Shown here: in pieces, positions 63,399-64,000 of the stretch
How the letters are laid out: every line of letters begins with the position of its first letter
Position numbering within the stretch: the stretch's first letter is position 1
NCBI RefSeq assembly: GCF_000504305.1
Contig: NZ_KI632512.1
Location: forward strand, 2,354,250 to 2,418,249
DNA from: Nitratidesulfovibrio termitidis HI1
GTDB taxonomy: Bacteria; Desulfobacterota; Desulfovibrionia; Desulfovibrionales; Desulfovibrionaceae
Direction of reading: 5' to 3'
Length of the DNA stretch: 64,000 nt
Notes under the pieces: generated by a model
Told to the model about the DNA's origin: nothing
Database searches by the model: none
Seen by the model: the letters and a program-made list of their open reading frames with translations, nothing else
Program-made: the position numbers and the translations under genes

Positions 63399-63441
63399 GC
63401 GCAACGCGGCGCACCTTCCGCACAACCCCCAGGAGACCACC

Positions 63442-64000
63442 ATGTACCGCAATACCAAGAACGTTCCCTTCTACATCTTCGGCAAGGGTTCCTTCGCCCA
63501 ACTGGGCGACCTTGTGGACGAGCGCCGCGCCGCCGTGGCCGGTCCCGCCGTGTTCTTCGTGGACCATTTCTTCCGGGGGCGCGAGTTGGAAGGCCGCCTG
63601 CCCAAGAAGGACGGCGACCTCGTTCTGTTCGTGGACACCACCAACGAACCCACCACCGAGCAGATCGACGACTTTGCCGCCGCCGTGCGCGCCCATGACA
63701 ACCGCCTGCCCTGCACCGTCGTGGCCATTGGCGGCGGGGCCACCCTGGACGTGGGCAAGGCCGCGGCCAACATGCTCACCAACCCCGGCCAGGCCGCGGA
63801 CTACCAGGGCTGGGATCTCGTCAAGAACCCCGCCCCGCACAAGATCGGCGTGCCCACCCTGTCCGGCACCGGCGCGGAATGCTCGCGCACCTGCGTGCTG
63901 CTGAACGCCAAGCGCGGCATCAAGCTGGGCATGAACAGCGACCTGACCATGTACGACCAGCTGCTGCTGGACCCGGAACTGACCCGCACCGTGCCGCGCG
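63442..64000 (+). CDS. Iron-containing alcohol dehydrogenase family, 3' end cut by window (possibly KdnB-like)
   Basis: ATG at 63442 follows CCAGGAGACCACC. The frame is open to the window end, giving 186 residues. The start YRNTKNVPFYIFGKGSFAQL and the NAD-binding segment VVAIGGGATLDVGKAAANML are typical of the Fe-ADH superfamily. GVPTLSGTGAECSRTCVLL follows. The N-terminal wording resembles KdnB, the oxidase that prepares Kdo for amination at C8, but the metal-binding His residues lie beyond the window. If that holds, a PLP aminotransferase should follow. The family call is firm; the KdnB call is tentative. Confidence 0.8.
   Translation, partial: MYRNTKNVPFYIFGKGSFAQLGDLVDERRAAVAGPAVFFVDHFFRGRELEGRLPKKDGDLVLFVDTTNEPTTEQIDDFAAAVRAHDNRLPCTVVAIGGGATLDVGKAAANMLTNPGQAADYQGWDLVKNPAPHKIGVPTLSGTGAECSRTCVLLNAKRGIKLGMNSDLTMYDQLLLDPELTRTVPR

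Overview
The window looks like a chromosomal segment of a GC-rich sulfate reducer of the Desulfovibrio/Nitratidesulfovibrio group. The core evidence is an organic-acid oxidation operon of the kind described in D. vulgaris: single-chain pyruvate:ferredoxin oxidoreductase, lactate permease, D- and L-type lactate dehydrogenases, Pta and AckA. It sits behind a hybrid histidine kinase and a sigma-54 activator. Family calls come from motifs read by eye; no database search was run.

Layout. 1-7.0 kb: surface-polysaccharide genes (3'-terminal part of a GT9 transferase, a TPR/collagen-like protein, and a 1326-aa GT2-GT2-glycerophosphotransferase fusion). 7.1-8.5 kb: a YbjQ-like protein and a small membrane protein. 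8.9-31.1 kb: the lactate system. Signalling is by a periplasmic-sensing kinase and a LurR-type activator acting on a -24/-12 promoter before por. Downstream lie permease, FAD and Fe-S D-lactate dehydrogenase subunits, pta, ackA, a Pta-N-domain paralogue, lutC and a LutB-LutA fusion. Lactate enters, is oxidised to pyruvate, then acetyl-CoA, then acetyl-phosphate, then acetate with ATP. An MCP follows at 31.3 kb. 33.4-39.0 kb: a DUF342 protein, a response regulator with degenerate HD-GYP domain, a DUF362 protein and a rhodanese/ferritin-like fusion. tRNA-Pro(GGG) lies at 39.3 kb.

39.4-46.4 kb: an acetamidase/formamidase, a SPASM-domain remnant, an AT-rich island with one DUF4238 gene, a hybrid kinase and a receiver-like protein. 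46.9-50.6 kb: a membrane protein, then a CesT-type chaperone, a STAS-domain protein, an RsbW-like kinase and a lytic transglycosylase. 50.8-54.9 kb: a hemerythrin, a trypsin-like lipoprotein and a second MCP. 55.0-57.5 kb: ilvBN with a valine-rich leader peptide and attenuator. tRNA-Thr(GGT), PilZ, LOG, IscA-like, GT2, Tag and YbaY-like genes follow, then the start of an iron-dependent alcohol dehydrogenase.

Two patterns cut across the genes. (1) A structured repeat occurs as a 145-nt form between pta and ackA and as a ~315-nt form at 59.9-60.2 kb. The helices are kept while their sequences differ, and the long form carries three REP-like hairpins. (2) Short 6-18-nt tandem repeats, often encoding Gly-X-Y or Ala/Ser/Val linkers, occur in at least ten places, both between genes and inside domains.
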